From Radiobacillus deserti (GTDB lineage: Bacteria > Bacillota > Bacilli > Bacillales > Amphibacillaceae): 64,000 nucleotides of DNA. Of the stretch, positions 7,765 through 16,370 are shown piece by piece; position 1 is the first letter of the stretch; each line of letters begins with the position of its first letter. Location of the stretch: NCBI RefSeq assembly GCF_007301515.1, contig NZ_CP041666.1, positions 1,302,001 to 1,366,000 on the forward strand, read 5' to 3'. The notes beneath the pieces were generated by a model. It saw only the letters and a program-made list of their open reading frames with translations. It had not been told where the DNA came from and searched no databases. A program made the translations under genes and the position numbers.

Positions 7765-8412
7765 TTACGATTTAATTCCTTTCGGTGTTACTTTTTTCTC
7801 TAATATTTTTAACACAAAATCAAATAATAAAGCTAGAAGGGCAACTGGTATGGCTCCAGCAAGAACTAAACTATTATTCCAGGATTGGAGTCCTCTCCAG
7901 ATTACATCGCCTAAACCACCTGCACCTACAAACGTTGCAAGTGTGGCGACCCCAACTGTTAAGACGGTTGCGGTTCGAATTCCAGCCATCATAAAAGGAA
8001 GGGAAAGTGGGAGTTGTATCTTCCATAAAACCTGTCTTTTTGTCATTCCCATCCCTTCCCCTGCTTCAATAATTCCTTCATCAACTTCAGTTATCCCTGT
8101 ATATGTGTTTCGTAATATAGGAAGAAGCGCATAGATGACCAGCGCTACAAGTGCGGTTTTTGCGCCAATTCCTAATATTGGTACTAAAAAACCAAATAAT
8201 GCAAGACTCGGAATCGTTTGAAGAACCGCTGTAATTCCAATGTATATTTCTGCAACCTTTTGTTTTCTAGAAATATAAATACCAAGTGGGAGTGAGATTG
8301 CAACCGCAATTATAATGGCAATGAATGATAGATAAAGATGCTCTATAAACCCTTCTATAATAAGGTCTTGTCTAGATAGGACTGTGTCCCAAAAAACGTG
8401 CAAAGCTACCAT
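7765..8412 (-). CDS. opuCB: Osmoprotectant ABC transporter permease
   Basis: A 215-residue permease of the OpuCB/ProW type with five to six membrane helices. The coupling (EAA) loop is EAGEGMGMTKRQVLWKIQLP, and the C-terminal TFVGAGGLGDVIWRG motif is typical. The start chosen is the ATG at 8412, preceded by GAGGGGGTG with good spacing; an upstream in-frame start at 8460 lies inside the ATPase gene. OpuC operons of B. subtilis carry two permease genes, but only this one is present here, so a homodimer is inferred. Confidence 0.85.
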   Translation of the reverse strand: MVALHVFWDTVLSRQDLIIEGFIEHLYLSFIAIIIAVAISLPLGIYISRKQKVAEIYIGITAVLQTIPSLALFGFLVPILGIGAKTALVALVIYALLPILRNTYTGITEVDEGIIEAGEGMGMTKRQVLWKIQLPLSLPFMMAGIRTATVLTVGVATLATFVGAGGLGDVIWRGLQSWNNSLVLAGAIPVALLALLFDFVLKILEKKVTPKGIKS

Positions 8413-8413
8413 T

Positions 8414-9391
8414 TTAATACACCCCCTCTTGGAGATTAGCAATGACATAGAGTAAGTCATCTTTTTCTATGATACCAATCAATTGGTTCGATTCATTTTC
8501 GATGCCAACTGTATCGACTTGCTGAATAAGCATCGTTTTTAACACTTCTTGAAGGCTCGTATTTTGATGTAATCTAGGAAGCTCGTTCCATTTTTTATCC
8601 AAATCTAGCTGCTTCATAACCGTTTTGGCAGATTTGTAGAGAGAGAATGTTTGTTGTGCTTTTTTGATACGGTCTTCTCCTAAAAAAGAACGCACAAATT
8701 CATTGGATGGCGAATGTAAGATTTCGGCTGGTGTCCCCATTTGTTCGAGTCTACCGTCTTTCATGACGACCATTTTGTCCGAAATTTTTATTGCTTCATC
8801 CATATCGTGTGTTACGAACACAATCGTTTTATGTATCGTTTGTTGTAACAGTTTTAGCTCCTCTTGAAGCTGTTCCCGACTGATTGGATCCAAGGCACTA
8901 AATGGCTCGTCCATAAGTATGATAGGGGGATCTCCTGCAAGTGCTCGAATTACACCAATTCGTTGTTGTTGACCACCGCTTAATTCTAGAGGATACCTTT
9001 TTTTATAGATGGAAGGATCTAGGCCAACTAAATCTAATAAATCGTCCACTTTCTTTTGATAGTTTTCCTTTGGCCACCCTTTAAGCTTTGGAACAATCGA
9101 AACATTTTCTTCGATGGTCATGTGCGGCATGAGTCCAATCCGTTGGATGACATATCCGATGTTTCTTCGAAGATCCACAGCCTCTTTTTGTGCAATATCT
9201 TCTGAATCCATCCATATCCGACCTGATGTTAAAGGAATTAGTTTGTTGATCATCTTCATTGTCGTTGTTTTTCCACATCCACTAGGACCAATCAAAGTAA
9301 CTAAGTTCCCAGTCGGTATGGTGAAAGAGATATCGTCAACGGCTACAGTACCGTCATTATACGTTTTTTTTACGTTTTCAAACGTGATCAT
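8414..9391 (-). CDS. opuCA: Osmoprotectant ABC transporter ATP-binding protein with CBS domain
   Basis: A 325-residue ATPase of the quaternary amine uptake family. Walker A GPSGCGKTT, Q-loop region, signature LSGGQQQR, Walker B IILMDEPFSALD and H-loop THDMDEA are all intact. The C-terminus carries one CBS unit (ends GIIEKDDLLYVIANL); in OpuA-type transporters such domains sense ionic strength. Start chosen at 9391 (MITFENVKK), with TTTGGAGGTGA 8 bases upstream; a longer start at 9457 would overlap the promoter. Its stop is 1 bp from the permease start, so translation is coupled. Confidence 0.9.
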   Translation of the reverse strand: MITFENVKKTYNDGTVAVDDISFTIPTGNLVTLIGPSGCGKTTTMKMINKLIPLTSGRIWMDSEDIAQKEAVDLRRNIGYVIQRIGLMPHMTIEENVSIVPKLKGWPKENYQKKVDDLLDLVGLDPSIYKKRYPLELSGGQQQRIGVIRALAGDPPIILMDEPFSALDPISREQLQEELKLLQQTIHKTIVFVTHDMDEAIKISDKMVVMKDGRLEQMGTPAEILHSPSNEFVRSFLGEDRIKKAQQTFSLYKSAKTVMKQLDLDKKWNELPRLHQNTSLQEVLKTMLIQQVDTVGIENESNQLIGIIEKDDLLYVIANLQEGVY

Positions 9392-9430
9392 AGAATAATC
9401 ACCTCCAAATTCGATAGGTAACGACTTAAT

Positions 9431-9457
9431 AGTATAATTACCCCAATAATGAGTCAA
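9431..9457 (-). promoter_or_regulatory. Putative promoter of the betaine transporter operon
   Basis: On the minus strand TTGACT is followed after 15 bp by TATACT (or after 17 bp by TACTAT), about 40 bp upstream of the ATPase start. Confidence 0.5.
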
Positions 9458-9577
9458 AGAATCCGAACTTTTTCAAATAATGTAATTTTCTATCCTCCGG
9501 AGGAGAAAAATGAGAAAATGGTGGTTGGACGGATTTTTTAAACAGTGTGACTTACATAATAAAAGGGGGATTTTATA

Positions 9578-10597
9578 TTGAGTGTAAACGATCAAATAAG
9601 CGTTGGGGGACTTGACTTTAGTTGGAAGTTAGATAAAGGCTTATTTAACTTTGAAGGACAGGATGCGGTTCTTTTTTGGATTTCAAGTGCTATGAAAGCT
9701 TTTTTTGACACGATTGAAGAAATTTCAGGCGAAGAAGCTTCAAGGTTAGTATTAGAAACAACGGGTTATCGACAAGGGATGGTTGTTGGGGACTATTTTG
9801 AAAAAATGAAACACGTAAGTGTACAAGAAGCTGCAACCCTTATTACGACAACTTATGCATCCGCGGGATGGGGAAATATCGTAATTGAAAATCTGGACCG
9901 AGAAGCGCATACCTTGACAGTCTATTTAAAGGATAGCTGGGAACATAAGATTAATGTTGCACAAGAAAAAACAACAGGAGGAAGTTTTCTTCCAGGCCAT
10001 TTTGCTGGGATTTTTTCGGGACTATTCGCGACAAATGTCTGGTATGAGGTGGAATATTTCCAATTGGAAGGGCACGAGGACACGAAAATAAACTATTTTC
10101 CTTCTGATATTACGATTACGGAAAATATACATAATCTTTCTAGAAAAAAAGAATTAGATCATATTGTACAATTAGAAGCCGAAGTGGAAAACAAAACGAG
10201 AGAACTAAAAGATCTCGTAAAGCAACTCTCTTCTCCAATTATTCCAGTGTTAAATGGGATTGTTGTCGTCCCGTTAATTGGGAAATACGATGAAGAACGG
10301 TCTGAGGAGCTTGTAACAAAAACGCTAGAAAATTTACCAGCCTATCAAGCTAGCTATCTAATCTTGGACTTAACCGGGTTAGACCAAGATTCGGGGGAAC
10401 TTACAACCCATTTGATAGGTAGACTTGGTACAGCGGCATCCTTAATTGGGACAGAAACGGTACTTGTTGGAATTTCGCCTAAATTGAGTCAAGTTATTAG
10501 CAAACAACCTATTCAATTTAGAGAGTTTAATTGTTTTCAAACCTTGCAGCATGGTATTTATTATGCGTTAGCACAGCAAGGTAGGAGAATTGTGTAG
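9578..10597 (+). CDS. V4R domain-STAS domain regulator (RsbR-like)
   Basis: A 339-residue cytoplasmic protein. Residues about 20-190 match a V4R (vinyl-4-reductase type) ligand-binding domain (EEASRLVLETTGYRQGMVVG, then the SFLPGHFAGIFSGLF segment). A short coiled coil follows (HIVQLEAEVENKTRELKDLV, about 197-216), then a C-terminal STAS domain (SSPIIPVLNGIVVVPLIGKY, and DLTGLDQDSGELTT with the Thr/Ser region phosphorylated in RsbR). STAS-coupled sensors feed the sigma-B stressosome or similar switches. TTG start with AAAAGGGGGA 7 bases upstream. It is divergent from the betaine operon and followed by a transporter gene, whose substrate could relate to the V4R ligand; that link is inference. 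Confidence 0.8.
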   Translation: MSVNDQISVGGLDFSWKLDKGLFNFEGQDAVLFWISSAMKAFFDTIEEISGEEASRLVLETTGYRQGMVVGDYFEKMKHVSVQEAATLITTTYASAGWGNIVIENLDREAHTLTVYLKDSWEHKINVAQEKTTGGSFLPGHFAGIFSGLFATNVWYEVEYFQLEGHEDTKINYFPSDITITENIHNLSRKKELDHIVQLEAEVENKTRELKDLVKQLSSPIIPVLNGIVVVPLIGKYDEERSEELVTKTLENLPAYQASYLILDLTGLDQDSGELTTHLIGRLGTAASLIGTETVLVGISPKLSQVISKQPIQFREFNCFQTLQHGIYYALAQQGRRIV

Positions 10598-10660
10598 TCG
10601 CAAGAACGGAGATATCTAGAAACCATATATATATTGAAGAGATTAGATAGGATGATACAT

Positions 10661-11896
10661 GTGCAAGCAAAACTAATAAGCTCTATAAAAAATCGAACAT
10701 CACTGGTCTGGAAAATCCCGACGTTTCCCATTTTGCTTATGTTAAACTTTATGTTCGGGTTGGCCACCTCGTTATTTATTCCATTCTCATCTATATTTGG
10801 ATTAGATGAAGTGGGGATGAGTAATGTAGCTTATGGGATCTTTATGACAATCATGGCAATCGGTGGCGTCGTAATTAGTACGTATATAGGAAAGCTTTCC
10901 GATCGAAATGTGAGTCGAAAACTCATTTTAATTGTTTCATCTGTTGCAGCGATTGCTGGTTACTTAGGATTTGCGTACGTTCGGGATTACTATATACTTT
11001 GTTTCATCGGATTCTTTCTACTGGGAATTGCATCAGCTACCATGCCTCAATTGTGGGCTCATGCTCGTGAGGTACTTGAGCAATCAGATGTTCCCAAAAA
11101 GGAAGTACCTTATGTCATGAATGTATTCCGTATGTTTACAGCATTAGCTTGGACTGTTGGTCCTGCCTTTGCGGGATGGATATTAGTCGTAATGGATTTC
11201 GAAGGGCTGTTTATGTTAGTTTCGTTAGGCTTTTTACTGTGTATTTTTGCTATCTTCGTTTTCTTGAAGGATGAACCCAAAAAAGTGGATATGACAGGGA
11301 AGCAAGTTATGTTAGGGAAGTTCATGCTTCGGCCGCACATATTTGCGAACATCATAGCAATGTTTTTACTACACGCTGCAACAACTATTAATATGCAAAA
11401 TATCCCGCAGTTCGTTACGAAGACACTTGGAGGGACGGAAGCACATGTAGGAGTCATTTTTAGTGTACCTCCTGTTTTCGAAGTTCCACTTATGATTATG
11501 TTCGGGATTATGGCAACAAGATGGGACTTAGGCAAATTGATAAAACTAGGATTTTTCTTTTCCTTCGCTTATTTTTTCTTAATTTGGAATGTTACTGAGC
11601 CATGGCAAATCTATCCTTTACAAATTTTAAGTGCCGCTAACGTAGCGATTACGGCAGGATTGGCAGTTACGTATTTTCAAAACTTTTTGCCGAAAGAGCC
11701 GGGTACAGCTACAACACTTTATATGAATGCACAAAAAATTGGCTCGACACTAGGCTTTTTACTATTCGGTTACTTTTCTAGTTTATTTGACTATCAAAAC
11801 GTATTTACGATTTGTATTTTATTTACAGGAATTGGTTTTTTCGTACTTCTATTTTTCGGACAGGAAAGAAAACACAAAAAAGTAGCAGAATTCTAA
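10661..11896 (+). CDS. MFS transporter, sugar efflux transporter (SET)-like
   Basis: About 411 residues with 12 predicted membrane helices. The GKLSDRNVSRK loop between helices 2 and 3 is the MFS A-motif, and ASATMPQLWAHAREV resembles the PQLFALARE motif of SetA/SetB sugar exporters. The substrate is unknown. Several starts are in frame: TTG 10634, ATG 10652 and GTG 10661. GTG 10661 is preferred because AGGATGAT (10649-10656) sits at good spacing. It lies downstream of the V4R-STAS gene and could share its transcript. Confidence 0.8.
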   Translation: MQAKLISSIKNRTSLVWKIPTFPILLMLNFMFGLATSLFIPFSSIFGLDEVGMSNVAYGIFMTIMAIGGVVISTYIGKLSDRNVSRKLILIVSSVAAIAGYLGFAYVRDYYILCFIGFFLLGIASATMPQLWAHAREVLEQSDVPKKEVPYVMNVFRMFTALAWTVGPAFAGWILVVMDFEGLFMLVSLGFLLCIFAIFVFLKDEPKKVDMTGKQVMLGKFMLRPHIFANIIAMFLLHAATTINMQNIPQFVTKTLGGTEAHVGVIFSVPPVFEVPLMIMFGIMATRWDLGKLIKLGFFFSFAYFFLIWNVTEPWQIYPLQILSAANVAITAGLAVTYFQNFLPKEPGTATTLYMNAQKIGSTLGFLLFGYFSSLFDYQNVFTICILFTGIGFFVLLFFGQERKHKKVAEF

Positions 11897-11964
11897 TAAT
11901 ATGTAACATATTTTAAGAGAAAACGTCAGATTCTATAACAAATAGAAAAGAAGGGACGTTATTC

Positions 11965-12462
11965 ATGAAAAAATGGTTAACCATGTTAGGGATTCTCATC
12001 ATTCTTTCCGCCTGTGGAACAACGAATGCGGATTCTGATTCAAAGGAACAGCCTATACAACCGTTACCAGCTGGAGAAAAAGTAAATGGTTCTGGTGATC
12101 AAGGGAGTGAAGGGATTGTGGCAGGAGAAGTAGAAGCTACGCTACGAGAAGTGGCACCATTACAGTATGTGTACACGCTTAAAAATCAGACAGAAAAACC
12201 AGTCAAACTGGACTTTACTAGTTCACAACGCTATGATTTTTCTGTTGAAACGAAGGAAGGCAAACAGGTTTATTTATATTCAAGCACTGCTTCTTTTATA
12301 CAAGCTTTAGGAGAAGAAGAAATCAAACAGGCTGAAGAATTATCCTACACCTTAGATTTAAACCAACTTGGCCTTTCGTCCGGTGATTATGTGTTAACGG
12401 CTTGGATGACACCTAAAGAAGGAAAGAAGTATAAAGTTTCAACGGAATTTACAGTGGAGTGA
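11965..12462 (+). CDS. BsuPI-domain lipoprotein
   Basis: A 165-residue lipoprotein with lipobox LSAC (Cys17), a polar linker to about residue 50, and a C-terminal BsuPI domain (intracellular proteinase inhibitor family): YVYTLKNQTEKPVKLDFTSS, YDFSVETKEGKQVYLYSS and TLDLNQLGLSSGDYVLTAWM. It is exported and membrane-anchored, whereas the name-giving B. subtilis inhibitor is intracellular, so inhibitor function is doubtful here. ATG start with AAGAAGGGACG upstream. A short A/T stem follows the stop (12472-12488). Confidence 0.85.
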   Translation: MKKWLTMLGILIILSACGTTNADSDSKEQPIQPLPAGEKVNGSGDQGSEGIVAGEVEATLREVAPLQYVYTLKNQTEKPVKLDFTSSQRYDFSVETKEGKQVYLYSSTASFIQALGEEEIKQAEELSYTLDLNQLGLSSGDYVLTAWMTPKEGKKYKVSTEFTVE

Positions 12463-12558
12463 TAATTAGAAAAGCTGATAGCTTTTCATTGGTTAAGCGA
12501 ATCTATTCTCTTTTTAAGGCGTACTACTTACTAAAGACTGGAGTAAGGAGTGGAGTTT

Positions 12559-12723
12559 GTGACGCAAAATAAGAAGGGGGATAGGGTCGCAGTCTGGATG
12601 GTGATTGGGATAGCAATCGGCACTGCGATTGGAGCGGCGATGAATAATATGGGAGTGGGGATTGCGCTAGGTGTCGCATTTGGAGTTGCTATTGGATCAA
12701 CGAGACATAATAAAAAGACCTAA
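12559..12723 (+). CDS. Small glycine-zipper membrane protein
   Basis: A 54-residue peptide with GTG start and a strong AAGGAGTGGAG 5-7 bases upstream. After a charged N-terminus (TQNKKGDRV) it has two hydrophobic stretches rich in GxxxG spacing (VIGIAIGTAIGAAMNN and GVGIALGVAFGVAIGS) and a basic C-terminus (TRHNKK). A terminator follows 17 bp later. Similar small proteins are common in Bacillaceae as unnamed membrane proteins. Function unknown. Confidence 0.75.
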   Translation: MTQNKKGDRVAVWMVIGIAIGTAIGAAMNNMGVGIALGVAFGVAIGSTRHNKKT

Positions 12724-12739
12724 GGACAATGAACGAGGG

Positions 12740-12768
12740 AAAAAAGACCAATGATGGTCTTTTTTTTG
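12740..12768 (+). terminator. Rho-independent terminator
   Basis: AAAAAAGACC pairs with GGTCTTTTTT around AATGAT, followed by a run of T. Confidence 0.9.
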
Positions 12769-12856
12769 TGCTCAAATGTAGTCTTATAGCATTAACTTAG
12801 TAAAAATGTACTGTTTATAATTGTTTTTGGTTAATTAATGAACATTAATTATTAAT

Positions 12857-12867
12857 TGTGATATACT
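12857..12867 (+). promoter_or_regulatory. CcpN operator overlapping the gapB extended -10
   Basis: TGTGATATACT fits every position of the CcpN consensus TRTGHYATAYW, as I recall it from B. subtilis. It contains the extended -10 of the gapB promoter (TGATATACT, 12859-12867), 28 bp upstream of the TTG start. Binding here would repress gapB and the downstream SR1P-like gene and pckA during glycolytic growth. ccpN itself is the fourth gene of the cluster. Confidence 0.75.
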
Positions 12868-12894
12868 ATTTACCATCAAAGGAGGGATGGGAAT

Positions 12895-13932
12895 TTGGAA
12901 AAGGGTATTGGAATAAGTGGGATGGGGCGAATTGGAAGGCTATTAGTCCGCGCTATAATGTCGAATCCGGTGATGAGAAAGGAATTAAAAGCAATTAACA
13001 GCACCTATCCAGCTGAAACAATTGCACATTTGCTGAAATATGACTCGGTACATGGAACGTGGGATGTAGATATTCAGGCAACGGAGCATTCTATTACAAT
13101 TAATGAAAGCGTTTTACAGGTTGCGTATTCTCGAGAGCCAGAAAAGATTCCATGGAAAGATTTTGGAGTGGATCTTGTCATTGATTCGACTGGAAAATTT
13201 AATCACAGAGCTGGGGCCGAAAAACATACGGAAGCAGGTGCATCCACCGTTCTTATCACAGCGCCTGGTCAAGAAATGGATCAGACCGTTGTGATGGGAG
13301 TCAATCATCAGATGTACAATCCAGAAAAGGATAGATTCCTATCCGCAGCATCATGTACAACAAATTGTGTCGTACCAATATTGAAAGTCTTGGATGAAGC
13401 TTTTTCAATTAAGAGAGGTTGGGTGACTACGGTTCACTCTTATACTTCCGACCAAAACCATTTGGATAATCCTCATAAAGATTTGAGAAGAGCCCGATCG
13501 TGTACCCAATCCATTATTCCAACGACAACGGGTATCGGTAAGGCGCTTCAAGGGGTATTCCCTCATCTGGCGAGTAAGCTTGAAGGGACAGCAATCCGCG
13601 TACCAACGGAAGATGTATCCTTGCTTGACTTAACAATTGAGGTTGATAGAAAGACGACAGTGAAAGAAGTGAAAAAGATGTTTATTCAAGCGGCAGAAGG
13701 AAGTTTGGCAGGTATTCTGGATTGGACAGATATTCCTCTAGTTTCCACCGATTATATTGGAGCTTCCATGTCTGCCATCATTGACGGACCTTCGGTGAAA
13801 GTAAGAGGAAACCAATTAAAAATATTAGCTTGGTACGACAATGAATGGGCGTATGCAACTAGAGTTATGGAACTTGCTGACTATATTCAAAAGGAGAGAT
13901 ACGCAAGTGGCAACCTTCAAAAGTCTTCCTGA
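12895..13932 (+). CDS. gapB: Gluconeogenic glyceraldehyde-3-phosphate dehydrogenase GapB
   Basis: A 345-residue GAPDH. N-terminal Rossmann motif GISGMGRIGRLLVR, catalytic cysteine in SAASCTTNCVVP (C154), and the WYDNEWAYATRV C-terminal signature are all present. The operator for CcpN, adjacent pckA and glpX, and absence of other glycolytic genes identify it as the anabolic, NADP-preferring GapB that runs 1,3-bisphosphoglycerate to glyceraldehyde-3-phosphate. TTG start with AAAGGAGGG 8 bases upstream. One base separates its stop from the next ATG. Confidence 0.93.
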   Translation: MEKGIGISGMGRIGRLLVRAIMSNPVMRKELKAINSTYPAETIAHLLKYDSVHGTWDVDIQATEHSITINESVLQVAYSREPEKIPWKDFGVDLVIDSTGKFNHRAGAEKHTEAGASTVLITAPGQEMDQTVVMGVNHQMYNPEKDRFLSAASCTTNCVVPILKVLDEAFSIKRGWVTTVHSYTSDQNHLDNPHKDLRRARSCTQSIIPTTTGIGKALQGVFPHLASKLEGTAIRVPTEDVSLLDLTIEVDRKTTVKEVKKMFIQAAEGSLAGILDWTDIPLVSTDYIGASMSAIIDGPSVKVRGNQLKILAWYDNEWAYATRVMELADYIQKERYASGNLQKSS

Positions 13933-13933
13933 G

Positions 13934-14071
13934 ATGGGGTTAATCGTTTGTAAACACTGTGATTGTGAAATGGATACGTTTCATTCTGATAAAGTGATGA
14001 CCTACTATTCTAAATGCTCTGATGATTGTACACCTGCTGAAGAAAGGAATGGGGATATTGAATTCCGTTAA
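13934..14071 (+). CDS. SR1P-like small peptide (GapA-binding peptide family)
   Basis: A 45-residue peptide starting MGLIVCKHCDCEMDTFHSDK, with later YYSKCSDDC. The MGxIVCxxC start, the acidic F-H-x-D-K-V region and a second cysteine pair match the SR1P family. In B. subtilis SR1P (39 residues) is translated from the CcpN-repressed dual-function RNA SR1 and binds GapA. Here it is not on a separate small RNA but sits 1 bp after gapB and overlaps pckA by 14 bp. No own ribosome binding site is visible, so translation is probably coupled to gapB. Family assignment rests on motif recognition. Confidence 0.72.
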   Translation: MGLIVCKHCDCEMDTFHSDKVMTYYSKCSDDCTPAEERNGDIEFR

Positions 14072-15626
14072 TCTACTTGAAAGATACATGAATAAACACA
14101 AACCTGTAATGCATCACAATCTTTCCATTGCTGAATTGGTGCAAGCTTCTGTTTGGAGGAAAGAAGGAAGCTTAACCGAAACAGGTGCGCTCCTTACGAC
14201 TACTGGAGAGTTTACAGGACGTTCTCCAAAAGATCGATTTATCGTAAAAGATGAACAAACTGTAAACCAGGTCGCTTGGGGAAAAGCGAACCAACCGATA
14301 TCGAAGCAGCATTTTGATTCTTTATATCAAAAAGCATTAACTTACATGGCAGATAAAGAGCTTTTTGTTTTTGATGGTCAGGCGGGAGCAGATAAGCATT
14401 CTTCTTTATCGATTCGAGTTATTAACGAATACGCATGGCACAATCTATTTGCTCAACAGTTATTTATTCGAGATACGGTAATAGAACCTGAGTTTACAGT
14501 GATTTGTTTGCCGGGATTAAAAGCAGATCCTCAGCTAGATGGAACAAATTCGGAAACATTTATCGTCCTTTCTTTTGAGAAAAAAGTGGTGTTAATTGGT
14601 GGAACCGCTTATGCCGGTGAAATGAAAAAGTCTATTTTTAGTGTCCTTAATTATCTTCTTCCATTAAAAGGGATTTTACCAATGCATTGCTCTGCAAATG
14701 TCGGAAAAGAAAAAGGGGACACCGCACTATTCTTTGGCTTATCTGGGACTGGAAAAACAACACTTTCAGCAGATGAAAGCCGCCAACTCATTGGGGATGA
14801 TGAACATGGTTGGTCTGACAATGGCGTGTTTAATTTGGAAGGTGGTTGCTATGCTAAATGTATTGGTTTAACGAAAGATAAGGAGCCACAAATTTGGAAT
14901 GCCATTAAATTCGGAACCGTTTTGGAAAATGTGGATCGGGATGCAAATACGAATGAGCTAGATTTTACAAGTGGAAGATTAACGGAGAATACTCGTGCCG
15001 CTTATCCGCTAACCCATATTCCGGACGCGGTACTACCTAGCAAGACAGGTCACCCAAACGTCATTTTCTTTTTAACTGCCGACGCTTTTGGTGTCCTACC
15101 ACCTATTTCTAAATTAACGAAGGAACAAGCCATGTATCACTTTCTATCAGGCTATACCTCTAAGCTTGCTGGAACAGAACGAGGGGTAACAGAGCCAGAA
15201 GTGACATTTTCAACTTGTTTTGGAGAGCCATTTTTGCCACAAGATCCATCTATCTATGCGACAATGCTCGGGAAGAAATTAGAAAAGCATGATGTAGAGG
15301 TCTATCTCGTGAATACAGGGTGGACTGGTGGACCATATGGAGTGGGGGAACGAATTCCATTACATTTTACGAGAACGATGATCTCGGCTGCTCTTAATGG
15401 GGACCTACAATACGGTACTTTTCGAATAGATCCAGTGTTTGGTCTTGCTGTTCCTACTTATATGCCTGGAATTCCAGATAAGCTATTGATTCCAGAAGAG
15501 ACGTGGGAGGATGAAATAGCGTTTGAACGAAAAGCGAAAGAATTAGCGAATCATTTTCATGATAACTTCCGCAGATTTTCAAGCGTGAGTGAAGCGGTTC
15601 GTCAAGCAGGCCCAATTATAAGTTAA
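14058..15626 (+). CDS. pckA: Phosphoenolpyruvate carboxykinase (ATP)
   Basis: A 522-residue ATP-dependent PEP carboxykinase: oxaloacetate plus ATP gives PEP, CO2 and ADP, the entry step of gluconeogenesis. Signatures include TGEFTGRSPKDRFIV, MKKSIFSVLNYLLP, the P-loop FFGLSGTGKTTLSAD (about residues 225-239) and GDDEHGWSDNGVFN. Start chosen at TTG 14058 (peptide MNSVNLL, matching the B. subtilis PckA N-terminus MNSVDL) with AAAGGA 9 bases upstream; ATG 14049 sits too close to that site. Third gene of the gapB transcript. Confidence 0.95.
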   Translation: MNSVNLLERYMNKHKPVMHHNLSIAELVQASVWRKEGSLTETGALLTTTGEFTGRSPKDRFIVKDEQTVNQVAWGKANQPISKQHFDSLYQKALTYMADKELFVFDGQAGADKHSSLSIRVINEYAWHNLFAQQLFIRDTVIEPEFTVICLPGLKADPQLDGTNSETFIVLSFEKKVVLIGGTAYAGEMKKSIFSVLNYLLPLKGILPMHCSANVGKEKGDTALFFGLSGTGKTTLSADESRQLIGDDEHGWSDNGVFNLEGGCYAKCIGLTKDKEPQIWNAIKFGTVLENVDRDANTNELDFTSGRLTENTRAAYPLTHIPDAVLPSKTGHPNVIFFLTADAFGVLPPISKLTKEQAMYHFLSGYTSKLAGTERGVTEPEVTFSTCFGEPFLPQDPSIYATMLGKKLEKHDVEVYLVNTGWTGGPYGVGERIPLHFTRTMISAALNGDLQYGTFRIDPVFGLAVPTYMPGIPDKLLIPEETWEDEIAFERKAKELANHFHDNFRRFSSVSEAVRQAGPIIS

Positions 15627-15659
15627 TAATACTTCCCTATCTTTAACCTAGACCTATTC

Positions 15660-15688
15660 TTGCGTTGCTAGAAAAAGAATTATATGAT
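15660..15688 (+). promoter_or_regulatory. Sigma-A type promoter for ccpN
   Basis: TTGCGT, 17 bp, TATGAT, ending 32 bp upstream of the ccpN start. No CcpN consensus overlaps it, which fits the constitutive expression reported for B. subtilis ccpN. Confidence 0.55.
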
Positions 15689-15720
15689 TACCTCAAAGAG
15701 GCACGGACAGGAGGATCGGA

Positions 15721-16350
15721 ATGATAGAGTTTTCTGCAAGACAATTAGAAATTGTCGATATTGTACAAAAGAATGAACCAATTACAGCAGAACAAATTGC
15801 GGAAATGCTAGGTGTTAGCAAAGCAGCAATTCGTTCCGATTTGGCTGTGTTAGCTATGACTGGTTATATTGATGCAAAACCTAAAGTGGGGTATTTTCGT
15901 GGAAATAGTGTGAAACGAGATGGGATAAGTAGCCAACTAAACACGTTATTGATTAAAGATATCCAAGGAGTTCCCGTGGTTGTTCAAGAAACGGCATCGG
16001 TACATGATGCGGTAATCCAGTTATTTCTAGAAAATGTAGGCACACTTATGGTCGTGAATCAGGATGGTTTTTTAGTTGGGATCATATCACGTAAAGATCT
16101 ATTAAAGGTCACGCTAGGAAATCCAAATGCTTCTACTATGCCAGTCCATCTCGTGATGACAAGACAGCCAAATATCGTAACGGTGTCCCCAGAAGACACC
16201 GTCCTAGAGGCAGCGCGAAAAATGGTTCATTTTCAGGTTGATAGTCTTCCTGTCGTAAAACGTGACAATCATAGCAACCTATTAGTCATTGGTCGGATTA
16301 CGAAAACGAACATGACACAATTACTAGTAGATTTAGCAATGGAAGTCTAG
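15721..16350 (+). CDS. ccpN: Transcriptional repressor CcpN
   Basis: A 209-residue repressor with an N-terminal winged helix (EQIAEMLGVSKAAIRSDLAVL, about residues 22-42) and two CBS domains (about 80-135 and 145-205; GTLMVVNQDGFLVGIISRKD). CcpN represses gapB and pckA in glycolytic conditions and senses nucleotide ratio through the CBS pair (family knowledge). It is encoded directly after its expected targets and followed by yqfL, the usual partner. ATG start, ACAGGAGGATCGG upstream. Confidence 0.95.
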   Translation: MIEFSARQLEIVDIVQKNEPITAEQIAEMLGVSKAAIRSDLAVLAMTGYIDAKPKVGYFRGNSVKRDGISSQLNTLLIKDIQGVPVVVQETASVHDAVIQLFLENVGTLMVVNQDGFLVGIISRKDLLKVTLGNPNASTMPVHLVMTRQPNIVTVSPEDTVLEAARKMVHFQVDSLPVVKRDNHSNLLVIGRITKTNMTQLLVDLAMEV

Positions 16351-16370
16351 ATGGATAGGTGGGGAAATCA

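Noticed and set aside
11110..11535. 141-codon minus-strand frame in the MFS gene
   Set aside because: Antisense to a clear transporter and with no independent signals.
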